Source: Diphasiastrum complanatum (lineage: Eukaryota > Streptophyta > Lycopodiopsida > Lycopodiales > Lycopodiaceae). From it: a stretch of DNA of 64,000 nt. Location: positions 16,275,306 to 16,339,305 of the forward strand of contig CM055110.1 in the NCBI GenBank assembly GCA_029204225.1. The letters are read 5' to 3'. Made by a program: the position numbers and the translations under genes. A model generated the notes under the pieces. That model was not told the origin of the DNA. It saw nothing but the letters and a program-made list of their open reading frames with translations, and ran no database searches. Positions 1 to 11,097 of this stretch are shown here, in pieces; position 1 is the stretch's first letter; every line of letters starts with the position of its first letter.

Positions 1-247
1 TTTTAGTGCAGTCTTTTAAAGTTTATAAAAGCTTAAAATAAAGGTTCCACTGCCCGTGATCTTTGTGAAAGCAGCCCGAACACCGGATCCTAGTCAAAAG
101 TCGCACATCAATCTCTTCGCAAGAGCTTACAAATCATGAGATAATTGTTTTCTCAACTGCCTAACATGTTCGTAAAGATTAATCCCTTTCACGTTGCAAC
201 GATCAAGCTAGAAAGCTTATCTAAGATCCATGATTGGCAGCTATTTA

Positions 248-354
248 CCAATCAGGATCGTCAATAACAAAGCTGAGAAGATAAAAGACATATAGATCCA
301 CTTTTGCAGGACCATTGGCTAAGAATCAGGATTGCCAATGATAAAGCCGAGAAG
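248..354. repeat. Imperfect local direct duplication 3' of the GATA gene
   Basis: A segment of about 33 bp starting at 248 recurs at 321-354 with a few substitutions. Both copies contain aatcagga, then a variable centre, then gagaag. No coding sequence is visible in bases 1-493, which should hold the 3' UTR and downstream flank of the minus-strand GATA gene. Confidence 0.6.
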
Positions 355-493
355 AGTAATTACGAAGACATAGATACATACATATCATGAGCAAGGGCTC
401 TAAGCCTTCAGCTGATACGATATGTACAAAAAATGGCACCAGGTAAAAATTGGTTGGTGAAGATCACGTTCCAAACATGAGAAAACAGAAAGA

Positions 494-2053
494 TCACGAT
501 TCAGCGTTGAGACAATAGCCACACGATAAAGCCATTAACAGTGCGGCGCCCTCTTCTTCATCCCTGGGAGCAACATGAACCATTCGTAACTCTCTTGTTA
601 GCTTTTTTCTTTCAGAAAATCCCGCGAGTGACGATTTTATATGAGAGAATTCGTGTCCTGCATCACGATGCGAATTCGTCTCATCAGCCTCTTTTCTGGT
701 GATAGACAGCTTGCTTCTCTTGCTGGTATGTCGATCATACTTATCTGCAACTGAGTGATTGAAAGCTTTGGACGAATTTCTTAGAGATGGCGCATGTAAC
801 AAAGGCGTTCCTTGTAGTTCAATCTTAGCAATGCGCCTACTTGCTTTCTTGAGTCGAATTCCGCAGGCGTTACAAAGGGACTGTATGATCAGAAAAATAG
901 ACGAGAAATAGTTCAGAAATTTTTTAGATAGAAGCTGCTATAATCTTATGTTCTATTCTGATGACCACAAGGACCGCAAAAAGTTGCAGAATCGAAGTAA
1001 CTATAAGAAAGTATCTCCTTGTCAACACAGAGGATTATAGACTGTATGAGAGTTTCACCTTGGGTCCCAGTGGGCCACTTCTCCAAAGAGGAGTCTTAGA
1101 CGTCCCGCAATGTGAACAGGTTCTCGACGAGTTGCGGAGACTACTAGAGATACTCTTTGAGATCTGAAAATATTTTAGAAACAGATATACTAAATTAAAT
1201 ACCCGTCATGCATGATCTCTTCATCGTGACCTACATATCCAAATTGTAAGATAATATGTACCGACAACAGCGTGCAGGGATACTAAAGTGGATTTACTAT
1301 TGAGAAAGCAAAGGATAGTGGATTCATGATCAGTCATGAGAATCCCTATCTTATCACTCAATAATGCGACTTATTGAGAAAACCATAACAAACGATATCG
1401 GGAGTAAAGAGCATCACAGAATTCTTATGAAAAGAAACAGTATCTACCTGCTTTTCCTGTGTGGTAGAACCATGAGAACGGTGAATAAGAGATCTGCCGC
1501 TATCAACTTCTCCAGACGATTCAATACCTGTTTCGGCAAGCGTTCCTTCGTCGATATTTCTGATACAACAATTTGTCCGCATTCCAAAGGTCAAATCAAT
1601 TTCTCCAGAGTGTATATCCATCTGGCTTGAGATCGTGGCACTTGCTATCCGTTTTTCGTCGCCGCGATTCAGGCTAGTCACTGAACTTGCCATACTTGAA
1701 TCCACCGGCTTGGGTAGTTGATTCGGCATTACTATATCAAGTATTTCTCTGTCGCCTTCCATTCTAGAGTACTGCGGAAACGTATTTATAGCTTCTGGAT
1801 TGGACGTCGCTGAAGGTATTGTAAGATCCTCCAACGGTGACTGTAACGCATCATCACGAGTGATCATCCCCTGGATCAAGTCGTGTACTGGATTTGTGGT
1901 GCTGCTGAATGCATTACGTGCAACTAAATTCGCAGATCCAACTCTTGAAGGCACTTGCCTGTGCAATCTGGCTCCTTTGTGAACGAACCTGCACCCTCCA
2001 TGGTGAGATACCATTGTAGGAGTCCTCAAAAACTGTGTAGAAAGCTCGTACAT
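494..2053 (-). CDS. B-class GATA zinc-finger transcription factor with C-terminal LLM motif (three exons)
   Basis: Predicted nuclear DNA-binding regulator of about 365 aa. Exons on the minus strand are 2053-1448 (202 codons), 1163-1059 (35 codons) and 880-494 (128 codons plus stop). Both introns (1447-1164 and 1058-881) are phase 0 with GT/AG ends. Exons 2 and 3 together give a CX2CX18CX2C finger (Cys 218, 221, 240, 243) containing TPLWRSGPLGPK and then SLCNACGIR, followed by a basic stretch. The intron falls inside the finger loop, between Lys and Ser. LLMALSCG lies at about residues 351-358, near the C terminus, as in the LLM-domain B-GATAs (GNC/GNL and GATA15/16/17 types), which control greening and growth. 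The 202-residue N-terminal part is low-complexity and unrecognised. The ATG at 2053 has an in-frame stop three codons upstream. Frames are intact across all junctions, so the gene looks functional. Splicing was read by eye. Confidence 0.88.
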
Positions 2054-3140
2054 CTTCCCCTACTTAAGAGCAAAAGCCTCTACGCGGTAATTCCAGAGTT
2101 ATTTTTTACCTTCCCGAAAATCAGCGAAACTGTTACCATTCGTTCCCCAAAACATTACAAGGATCGCTTTGTCGCTCCAGTTTCTGCGATCAATCAAGGT
2201 TCACTAGTAGCACTTCAGTTCAACTTTTACAAATCATAACATGATATGCCTATTGACTGTGTGGTGATACACATAATAGGGGAAATAATCAAGAAAGCTT
2301 GATGTCCCCCATTAACTAATTTATAGTGCATAATCTTCTGCTGGAACTCATCGAGTCCGTTTCAGTAGAGCGTAATTGATAGATCACAAAGCGAACATGT
2401 TCTCGGAGTGCTCTGAGTGCCGATCCAGGATCACGACTAGGCTAGTCATCATAGTATACCGCTGGATCTTTCCGGAAAAGGAGTACAAACGGATCTGTTT
2501 AGTCAGAAGCAGATCCCATTAAGGAGAAAGGCTTCATGATCCGGAATAAACAGCACTTCCATAAGTATTCACCATATGTGAATTCGCTGATTCAGAAGTA
2601 CTGATTAGACCAAGAATTCGATATATCTATATTTTCCGTTCCAGTAGCCAACAAAACAGTAGGATCGATTGGGATCATGGAATTGCGGACTGAGGGAAGC
2701 TGCAAGATCCATCAGAATTCACTGAATTTCGCGAACTAGCTCAAATTCTGGATTTCCAAATAAAAACCATATGCAGATGAGGAAGATGAAGATCACAATT
2801 ATTCCAAGGAAAACCAATTCCCAGATCTGACGAGCAGAAAAAAGAAAAGGCAAGCGAGAAACGGAGAAATCGTGGAGATGGCGAGGGAGGAAGATCTAGA
2901 GGCCTAGGAGGGTCACAGGCCCCACCCGGACATTGAAGGCGGGGGTGTGGCCAGCAGGCCTGACACGCACCGCCATTTGGAGCCTCAATATCGTCCGTCG
3001 ATCCCATCTATCCACACGTGCGATCCGACGGCTGTCAACGGCTCGCTCCCCTTTCTGCTGACGTGTCAGCTGCAGCACCATCAATTATGTTTCAGAGTGC
3101 GAGTAGCAAGTAGCGTCCCCTGTCCTCTGGGACGTTGCCG
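2054..3140 (-). promoter_or_regulatory. Probable 5' leader and promoter of the GATA gene
   Basis: Upstream of the GATA ATG, 2054-2880 is AT-rich without a long coding frame. Read on the minus strand, about 2900-2800 is pyrimidine-rich like a plant 5' UTR. The adjacent 2880-3140 is GC- and CpG-rich and holds a perfect G-box CACGTG at 3015-3020 and TGACGTGTCA at 3059-3068, both ACGT-core sites for bZIP factors. No convincing TATA box is visible. The start site and any leader intron are inferred, not shown. Confidence 0.45.
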
Positions 3141-3284
3141 ATAGGTTGGACGTTTGGGGGTTGGCCGTCGTCATGACGGCCTTCAAGGAAAGTGAAAGCC
3201 CTTCACATGACGCTTTGTACTGAAATTTGCCCTGCAAAATCTATGTTTGCAGGGCATTGAAAGTTTTGTGCAAAGCAAAATGGG

Positions 3285-3380
3285 GCCTCTTTGTAAATAC
3301 CGTTCTTGGGAAATGGCCTCTTTAGTAAATTCCATTGTTGGGAAACGGCCTCTTTTTGGTGTGGATACCATTGTTGGGTG
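3285..3380. repeat. Short tandem repeat, three copies of about 31 bp
   Basis: Units starting near 3285, 3316 and 3348 each begin gcctcttt and end near a ccattgttggga-type sequence. The copies differ by several substitutions. No gene is evident between 3141 and 3440. Confidence 0.6.
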
Positions 3381-3442
3381 GGACACTCTCTTTTGCTTAC
3401 CCTTAGATAAGGTTGCGTATTTCTCCAATTTCATCTAATCTT

Positions 3443-3862
3443 CTAATTCGTTTCCACTACAATTATGAAATAGCCAACTCAATTTTTTGATGCTGTTCAT
3501 TACCGATTCATCTAACCACTTGTCAAGTTTAAGTTTTAATCTCATTATAAGGTAGGGCCTTTTGAGTTTCAACCATGAACTTGGGCTTCTTCGCTCATTT
3601 ATAGTTGGATTATCACTTCTTAAAGAATTCACCTAATTCATTTATGCTACAAGTATTAGCCACCTAATTTTGTTATGTTGTTGGTTACCAATTTAACTAG
3701 TTCATTATCAAGGTTGGCTCAATCGGTTAGCTTGGCATCCCGAGTTTCTTTGGTTCCAGGTTCGAACCTCCCCTTGGAAACCAAGAAGCATTATCAAGGT
3801 TGAGTTTTATTTAATCTCCTCATGGGGGAGGGCCTTTTCACCACCAACATGGGCTTCACTCA
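3443..3862. repeat. Diverged tandem duplication, one copy carrying a SINE
   Basis: Unit A (about 3443-3599) and unit B (about 3632-3862) share an ordered series of motifs: ctaattc, ctacaa, the ggttacca region, tcaag, agttttaatctc-like, gggccttt, cttgggcttc and ctcat. Unit B is longer because it contains the SINE-like insertion. Neither unit has a convincing reading frame. Confidence 0.6.
3703..3802 (+). mobile_element. tRNA-derived SINE or tRNA retropseudogene with target-site duplication
   Basis: The 72-bp body (3717-3788) is bounded by an identical 14-bp direct repeat, cattatcaaggttg, at 3703-3716 and 3789-3802. It contains a pol III A-box-like tggctcaatcgg and a B-box-like ggttcgaacc, with tRNA-like spacing. 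The tandem paralogue at 3443-3599 lacks the insert and acts as an empty site. The body is tRNA-sized, so it could be a very short SINE or a decayed tRNA retrocopy. The D and T stems no longer pair well, so I do not call it a working tRNA gene. Confidence 0.72.
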
Positions 3863-4075
3863 TCTTGAAATTGGAGAAGCATTGAGTGTGATGGTTTGGT
3901 GGAGGAAAGGATACAAAATGCACCTTGGACAAATGAAATATGGTAGTGGAGATGGGTGGAGGGGAGATAACATTGAAACACTATGAGCCCTCCATGCTCG
4001 AGCTCTAATAAGTAGAGGAAGTAATATCTTTGTGCCACCATAATTTATGTCCCTTTTTGGCCTAATGATATACCC

Positions 4076-4258
4076 ATGTTTCATTATGTCAACTCCAATA
4101 TTGTGGACAAGAGCATTCTCAAGAGTTATGGCTTTGGGTTTTGCAGGACAAAATACATGGCAGTAGATTACTTCACAAAGGCTCTATCAAAAGAGCATCA
4201 TCTCAGATTTAAAGATATGTTAAATCTGAAGATCAAAGCTTTTCAGGATCCACATTAA
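4076..4258 (+). pseudogene. C-terminal end of a Ty1/copia polyprotein (RNase H tail), copia fragment 1
   Basis: The last 40 or so codons read as the copia RNase H C terminus, with VDYFTKALSKEHH followed by FKDMLNL, matching the usual VADIFTKPL...LRxMLGL block. The frame stops at 4256-4258. A polypurine tract, aagggggag, follows at once, and then an LTR. Upstream RNase H, RT and integrase are missing, so this is the 3' stub of a truncated element on the plus strand. Confidence 0.8.
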
Positions 4259-4265
4259 GGGGGAG

Positions 4266-4880
4266 TGTTAGATTTTAATGCTCAGCCTAAACAATCGTTC
4301 AAGTAATGAGCATCCTGAAAACAGCCAAAGGCCGACTACATATTTTTGGACCTTCGCATTTTTCGCAATCTTCGTTAAGACACCTTCGCCTTTTTCGCCT
4401 TTTTCGCACTTTCGGGAAAAATACGACACAATGACCAAAATGCTTTGAACTCCATTTCAGGCCTACCTTCGGGTTTTTTGCAACAGTGGCAGACCGACGT
4501 CACCAACTTATCATCAACCCTAAACACAACTTGGACAACTAAATATCCCAAGGGCGGTTACCTACTTTGTACATATACAGAGACTAGCGTAAATATCATT
4601 CAATGCTTGTAAGATATTTTTTGAAGACACTTGTAAATATATATATATTACTAGCTGAATCAAGTAAGTAACATGATTATTATTATCATAGTTATCTGTA
4701 GCCAGCGTAATCATGCTCAACAATAAAGCTAAAGTAATAACTTCAAGCATTGTACTCATTGTTGATATTAATCAGAGTGCAATTTTTCTGTCTCACTACT
4801 ATATTGTTCATTTGCACACTTTGTATGAATGATTCATCCTAAATATTTCTGTTGCTAACTGTTGCGTTTCCGATCCTACA
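4266..4880 (+). repeat. 3' LTR of copia fragment 1
   Basis: The LTR begins tgttag directly after the polypurine tract. It contains U3-like repeats of ttcgcctttttcgc at about 4345-4425 and an AT-rich promoter-like stretch near 4635. The right edge is uncertain. I place it near the CA at 4880 because integrase coding of a different copia element becomes readable shortly afterwards. No partner LTR is present in the window. Confidence 0.6.
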
Positions 4881-4919
4881 TGTCTACGCTCAAAGCTTCG
4901 AGCTTCCGCTACTAGTCAT

Positions 4920-5453
4920 TCCCATGTTTTACGATAGCGAATATCTCTCTAACGAGATGTCCGACTACCTGGCTGGACATGACATTTGAAGACAATTTAC
5001 AACTTTCTAGGGATTGTAGAAAGGAAGAATCGAACGCTTCTCAACTCAGCCAGATCAACAAATCAATGCTCAATCGCACCTACCTGTGAAGTTTTGGGTA
5101 GAAGCTACTGCCACAACCTGTTACATGTAGAATAGATCCAACACTAAAGACGTCAACAACAAATTTTTTTATGAAGTATGGCATGGACACAAGCCTAGTG
5201 TCATCCATTTAAAAATCTTTGGTTGTATATGTTTTGTTCACGTTCCTAAACAGCTTAGGAAGAAGTAGGATCATAGGACAAATAAATGTGTTTTCGTTGG
5301 CTATCCTGATGAACATAAGGCTTATAAAGTCTATGATCTATCCACCAATGTAGCATTTGTTTCTAGGGATGTAATTCTCCAAGAACATACATACTATGAT
5401 TTCAAACAACCGTCGATAAATGATGCTGTGTCATTTCATCCTATTTTACGTAG
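4920..5453 (+). pseudogene. Ty1/copia integrase C-terminal part, copia element 2 (left piece)
   Basis: The reading frame begins near the second catalytic aspartate block (EYLSNEMSDYL), runs through the GIVERKNRTLL segment that carries the catalytic Glu, and continues to FYEVWHGHKPSV, IFGCICFVHVP and CVFVGYPDEHKAYKVYDL. In-frame stops interrupt it, for example TAG near 5267. The piece ends exactly at the catag target duplication of an inserted LTR element. The same copia element resumes with RT at about 12.8-13.1 kb. Its 5' LTR, gag and protease are missing. Confidence 0.85.
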
Positions 5454-5458
5454 CATAG

Positions 5459-6453
5459 TGTTCACAGATTCCAGCCAAAATCTGTGAACACGGTTTCTCT
5501 CCTCTTCTTCTTCTTTGTTATGTCTTAGGTAGTTACCACTTTGGAAACTAGGTGTTTTTGCCCGTTTTTTTAGAAGCTAGTTCTTTATAGTTAAGTCCTC
5601 TTGTTTAAAACGGTTTCCAGGCAGAAATGTTTCTCAGTTTGCAACGTGTATTCCCAGCTTGTCAGTGGGATGAAACGGTTACGTTCACTTAGCTACATGC
5701 ATTTACAAGCCATGTAACCAATCCTTGCTCAAGCACAGATTAACGTTCTGGGACAGAGAGCAAGTCTACAAATCTATCTGCCAAACTATCGTAAGAAATC
5801 AGGGAACAATACAATAACAGAATTAAGCTACACAATGAGAAACAAGAATCAAGAAAGCTAACTTCCTAATAGCATTCTAGCAATCCAAGAATCAAGAAAC
5901 ACCCATTTCTTGATGCTTGGAATACCCAAGAACAATCAAGGACAAGATTGTCAGTGAATATGCAAGATCAGATCCACAATCTCAGCCTATATAGTTTACC
6001 TGTATGCTGAAACTACAAAATCAAGAAACAAGGAAATTAATCCACATCTACATTCCACATTGCAAGAAAGTAAGCAGGAAATCTAATTAATCCACATTCA
6101 CAACAAGAAATGAGAACATGTTCATAGGAATTTCACTCAAGAAGATATCCATGAAGAAGGAGCTTCTCTATTGCCAAGAACTCGTGGAGGATCTTCTTTA
6201 TTCAATCAAGAGAGAATAAAAGCTCCCTCACAAGAGAGGGGGGCCCTTAAATAAGCAAGAGGGCTACCCATGTGAAGCCTAAGTGGTAATTCCACTAATT
6301 TAGAGATTACAGGTGGAAATAGCCCTTCCACTAGAGGTCACCATCAAAAGGTGGCTCACTCTAAATTAATAAAAGGGGTCTACACTTATTTACATTGCCT
6401 AGGAACATTTCTAGCTCCTACATGGTTGTTCCTTCTCTAGGATATACCATGCA
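5459..6453 (-). repeat. Left LTR of the gag-protease element
   Basis: About 995 bp and highly similar to 11756-12759. The left terminus has a perfect 12-bp inverted repeat, tgttcacagatt and aatctgtgaaca, around an 8-nt loop (5459-5490). At the right end the last 8 or so bases present in the other copy (taggctca) are replaced by unrelated interior sequence, so this LTR is slightly truncated on its inner side. Confidence 0.85.
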
Positions 6454-6589
6454 CCAAAATCGAACATGGAAATAAGAAGATCGCCAACAAATAATCGCAA
6501 GAACTCCAAAATTTGCACAGCGCTGAGGTGCAAATGGTGTCGTTGTCCAGGTATTTATTGTCGTCGTCTTCTTGCTACGGTTGAGATTT

Positions 6590-7252
6590 GACGTGATGGC
6601 TCTTGAAGTACATTTCAAAAAAAAATCTCCGGTTGAGATTTGACTGGGTGGCTTCAGTCGAGAAGTGACTAGATGGCTTCGGTTGAGATTAGACAGAAGT
6701 GCTCCGGTCGAGATCTGAGTGAAGTGCTCCGGTCGAGATCGGACAAAAGTGCTTTGGTCGAGATTTGAGTGAAGTGCTCCACAGACAAAAGTGCTCCGGT
6801 TGAGATCTGAATGGAGTGCTCCAATCGAGATCAGACAGAAGTGCTCCAGTTGAGATCTGAATGGAGTGCTCCGGTTGATATCTGAAGGGATGCACTCAAT
6901 TGAGATCTGAGTGGAAACCCGCTGGTTGACATCTAAGTGGAAACCCGCCAGTTGAGATCTGAGTGGAAATCCGTCGGTTTACATTTGAGTGGAAACTCGC
7001 CGGTTGAAATCTGAGTGGAAACCTGCCAGTTGAGATTCGAGTGGAAACCTCCAGTTGAGATCTGAGTGGAAACCCCCCGGTTGAGATCTGAGTGGAAACC
7101 CGTCGGTTGAGATATAAGTGGAAACCCGCCGGTTGAGATCTAAGTGGAAACCCATCGGTTGAGATCTAAAGGGATGCGCTTGGTCGAGATCTGAATGGAA
7201 TGCTCCAGTTGAGATCTGAGTGGAAACCCGCCGGTTGAGATCTGACAGAAGT
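6590..7252. repeat. Array of a degenerate 26-bp minisatellite (plus orientation)
   Basis: Roughly 25 tandem copies of a unit resembling ggttgagatctgagtgga followed by aacccgcc, with period 26-27 bp. Early copies carry an agtgctcc variant and later ones an aacccgcc variant. The period is not a multiple of three, so peptides read across it change frame and are not proteins. The same repeat occurs at 7540-7760 (reversed) and 11098-11480. Confidence 0.85.
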
Positions 7253-7539
7253 CCTTTATGGAGGAATGGAGCTGTGTGATGCAAGTGAAGAACTCCAGGA
7301 GGGAGAATATGATTGTGGCTCAAATTAGAAGTTCTTATTGGAAAGAAGTATCTCAGTGATTGGATGTATGCTTAATTGAGAATATTGAGATATCATACAA
7401 ACAGAAATGAAATGGGCCTAAAGTGTGACAAATTTTGTGCTTATGATGGAGTCTGGCATTTCTTGACTTATAACACGTATGGTAAATGGAAATCTACAGA
7501 AAAAATGAAAATGCATGAAAATAAATAAATCTCGACCGA

Positions 7540-7760
7540 AGCCTTCCATTGCATTCTGTTAGATCTCGACCGAAGCATTCTGTCTAATCTCGACTGAAGC
7601 CATTCACTCAGATCTCTACCAGACCTTTCTATCGACTCTCAATCGGACCTTTCTATCAACTCTCAACCAGACCTTTCTATCAACTCTCAACCAAGGATTT
7701 TCTATCAACTCTCAACCGGGGATTTTCTATCCACTCTCAATCGAGAGCTTCAACTTATAG
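7540..7760. repeat. Same minisatellite in reverse orientation
   Basis: About eight units read as atctcgaccgaagc and then tctatcaactctcaacc, the reverse complement of the 6590-7252 repeat. A 280-bp unrelated spacer (7253-7539) separates the two opposed arrays. The arrangement supports an inversion breakpoint in the spacer. Confidence 0.8.
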
Positions 7761-8008
7761 TCTGAACCAAGTCAACTTCAAAACAAAGTCAACTTTATTA
7801 TTTGACTAGATTTCAGTGTTTGCCAATTACCATAGTTCTTTCCGAGTTTATTGCAAAACCCTTACACAAAAAAAAATTGTGCCATTTGGACACCACCACA
7901 TTATTCGTCTCTGACTAATATCTTTGGCAAAAAAAAAAAACAAACAGCCAAGTTACCAAAGAGTCCAAGAGGCCTACTTAACCAATCTTAAGGTACTCTA
8001 GATTTGCT

Positions 8009-9447
8009 ATGGACCGTCCTTACGATCCAAATTCCACAAAAGACTATCCACCAGAGATGGTCTCTCCATCTACCGAACAGGCTCGATTCAATAGATATTC
8101 TAGGATGAAGTCTCAAATCCATGAGCCATCAACCAACCCATTTGATAGATGGGAATCCATGCGAAATGAAGTTCCATACGATCAACCACACTTTCATGCT
8201 ATAGAATCTTCACATGCACAAGCTTACTTAAATGGAGCTTTTGCAAATAATGTTCCGCGTACTGAAGAACATACTCCCAAGTTATATTTACCTAAGTTAT
8301 GACGCAACACTGACCCTCAAAGATTTCTTCAAGTCTTTGAGAATGCATGCGATGTCTATGGCGAGACATCACCAGAAGCCATGGTTCAGCTCTTCTCGAT
8401 GACCATGATCGATCGAGCATGAGAATGGTTTTTTAACCTTGATCATGATGATAAACAGGACTGGTCACTCTTGAAAGAAGCCTTCATGAAACGTTTTAAG
8501 CCATTTCGTTTGATCGAAAGTCCTTTTGTCAAGTTGAGTAACATCAAAATGACAAAAGATGAGAAAGTACGTGACTACATAGATAGATTAAAAAGATTAA
8601 AAAGTCGGGTACAAGAACAACCAACCGAATCTATGCTCAACATTTGGCTCCTCGTTGGACTCCCACGATGGATGAGACGTAAACTTTGCTCCAATGATGA
8701 ATACACATCATTGAAGCAAGCCATGTTTGATTCCATTTGAGAAGAAGACGAGGGATCAGATGTCGATGAGCCACATGAACGGAGAGCACATCGCGCTGTC
8801 CAAGAAGCTCGACCACATGAGAAAATATGAGAACAATTCCCAAACAGTCTAGAGATGAACCTCAACAACAATTGGCACTCTTAGGTCCATCTCCAAGGGG
8901 ACAACCTAATCAAGGAGCACAAAAACATAGACATCCTCGAGAATCTGCACAAACACATCTTGTCGATAATTCCTATGATCACACATACAATCACGATACA
9001 ACACTCCCATCTGCTAGTTCTCAACCTTATCCAAGTGACAACTCTTGTTCGTGCAAACGGGATGAGTATTCCACGAACTCAGAAAGCCAAGCACAACTCG
9101 CCATTCAAGATGGTTATGCTATTACCACAGGACGAATGAGCAACCGCTGTTTTATTTGTGGTGAAACTGGCCACTTCATGGTTGATGGTAAAGTTAAGAA
9201 CCAATACCATGCAGACTGTCCAGACTGTGTTCGCAAACACAGTTTCAAAGACTGTCCTAAACAACCTAACAAGATCCTTTCAGCACGTCACATATTATCG
9301 GAATATGTTAGAGTTCTTACCAGAGCACAACGCCACCACCAAGAACAACAACAACACATTGCCAAATCAACTGACCATCACGGAAGCCACTTGACAGCTT
9401 TCACATTACCCAAAGACTACCTAGACCCAAAAGTGGAACAAAGGTAG
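8009..9447 (+). pseudogene. Gypsy-type gag with zinc knuckle (decayed)
   Basis: Starts at ATG 8009 and reads through premature stops at 8300 and near 8420. Both are TGA, the second where Arg or Trp is expected. The Retrotrans_gag block is clear: EWFFNLD...WSLLKEAFMKRF, then KVRDYIDRLKRL and GLPRWMRRKL. A frameshift near 8820 moves the rest to another frame, where CFICGETGHF followed by CPDCVRKHSFKDCP forms knuckle-like Cys/His clusters. The protein would be the nucleocapsid/structural precursor. It is non-functional here. The similar wording of the gag at 35.0-35.4 kb suggests a related lineage. Confidence 0.8.
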
Positions 9448-9471
9448 TACAATGAATTTAGAGATGAGTTT

Positions 9472-10997
9472 TTGCGAGAGGAAGAAAATATGGAAAGTCT
9501 GTTATCCGCTCAAATCCCCGAAAAAGAGCAATCCCTACACGGACTTAAAGTATTTTCTGGCCTCCTGCAAGCTCAACTCACCATGCCATTCCATAGTGTG
9601 ATAAAGTCTTTCACCGGGCTTCAACGCTATATCCATCGTAGTTTTCAGCTGCCTACTATTCTTGACGACCAGTGGAAAACAAAAGAGATTCTTGAAATTC
9701 CTCATATTCCTATGAATCTGCTAAATACATGTGTTGCTAAGGGGACGCATCACCTTGACTCTGTCCTATAAAGACTATCCTGCAGTATCCTCTATCCTTG
9801 ATAGCGGATCAGGCATAAATATAATGGCTTTGTCATTGGCAAAGTCATGGGGCTTCCATACCCTTGATCAACAACGCTACAAACTTCGCATGGCTGATCA
9901 ACGAGTTACAGACCCTGCCGGTCATTTATCGAATATCAATGTTCGCATTGCACGTGTCAAATTTGTAATCCATTGTGTTGATTCAATTGGCCATGTCAAG
10001 CCCGCTAAAATTTATGATGATTGGTCATCAACAACTTATGACGAATCATATAGTGTCCCGATCCAACCAAAAGGCCACTATACGAGATCCATGGACATAA
10101 TAAATTGGAGTCAAGCACTAGCCACTGTGGACTGTGCTGATTCCAACCGATGTCGTATCAAAACCGCTGTAGAGGATGTGGATATTCTACTGTCTTCTAC
10201 AGACATTGATGCACCCATAATCCCATTAATGATGATTGACCCTATTCCTATAGCTTGGTGCCCAGGAGAACCTAGCGTCTCTACCGCCCATGTTTCAGAA
10301 GAAGGTATTCTTTCCATGGATGATGTTGAAATGACGGATGAACATGTACTCCTTTATCTAGATGCCCAACGTTATCCGCCAAAATCAATTCCTCAGGAGA
10401 TCAAGTAACTAGGGCCGTTGGCTCACGTCCAACTGACATCCAAAGTACCCAACACACAAACATATAGGCCCATGCCCAAAGTATACACATGGGACTTGTA
10501 TCCAGACGAAGTCAGGGATACAATAGATGCCAACATAATAAACAAGGCAACAACACTGCCCACTCAAAAACCTCCAAAACCTCAATTACAAAAAGCTAAA
10601 ATTATTGATACAAAATTAACCGAGCCTCAGAAACGAACGCGTGAGAAGCTTAAACAACCGATTAAGCCCTTGTCTAAAGAGACGAAAACCAAACAATCAA
10701 ACCAAGCTTCCACGTCTGGTAGTACCTCCACTCAAATGATTCTCAAAGTTTCCAAAAACTTTGTGGAACCACTCTTTGGTCTCCCACAAAAGTTTAAAGA
10801 TGTCACCTTGGTTGACGTCGAGTAAACACTCCTATGGTACTTGGCACAGTGCTGACAAATGAAGACTGTCCCAGAGATAATGCAGAATGGTGGAGTCCAA
10901 CTGCAAACACTCGATGACGTACTCCTAGACACTGTCGTCAACAATGGTCGTCTATGGCGGTATTACGAAGAGTTATTTTTTGTTGAACCCATTTAAC
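9472..10997 (+). pseudogene. Retropepsin-like protease and long unrecognised C-terminal ORF
   Basis: After the gag stop the frame resumes (9472-9771), then shifts to 9731-10408. There AVSSILDSGSGINIM matches the retroviral-type aspartic protease core, with DSG as the catalytic triad. It continues across a TAA at 10406 into a Lys/Thr/Pro-rich region (10418-10825). A last short block in another frame ends with YYEELFFVEPI and a stop near 10997. No RT, RNase H or integrase motif follows; a normal gypsy pol would have them here. The C-terminal 400 or so codons are unrecognised and may be remnant spacer polyprotein. Confidence 0.65.
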
Positions 10998-11097
10998 TTT
11001 ATTCTGTGATATATATTTTACATTTTTTCATGTTTCGTTATCGTCTTTTTGCATCTCTCTTTTTAGTATCTTTTTTTTCTAATTTTATAATTCATGT

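Noticed and set aside
6979-7323. Repetitive minus-strand peptide over the 26-bp array
   Set aside because: The repeat period is not a multiple of three, so the peptide pattern results from tandem DNA, not selection for a protein.
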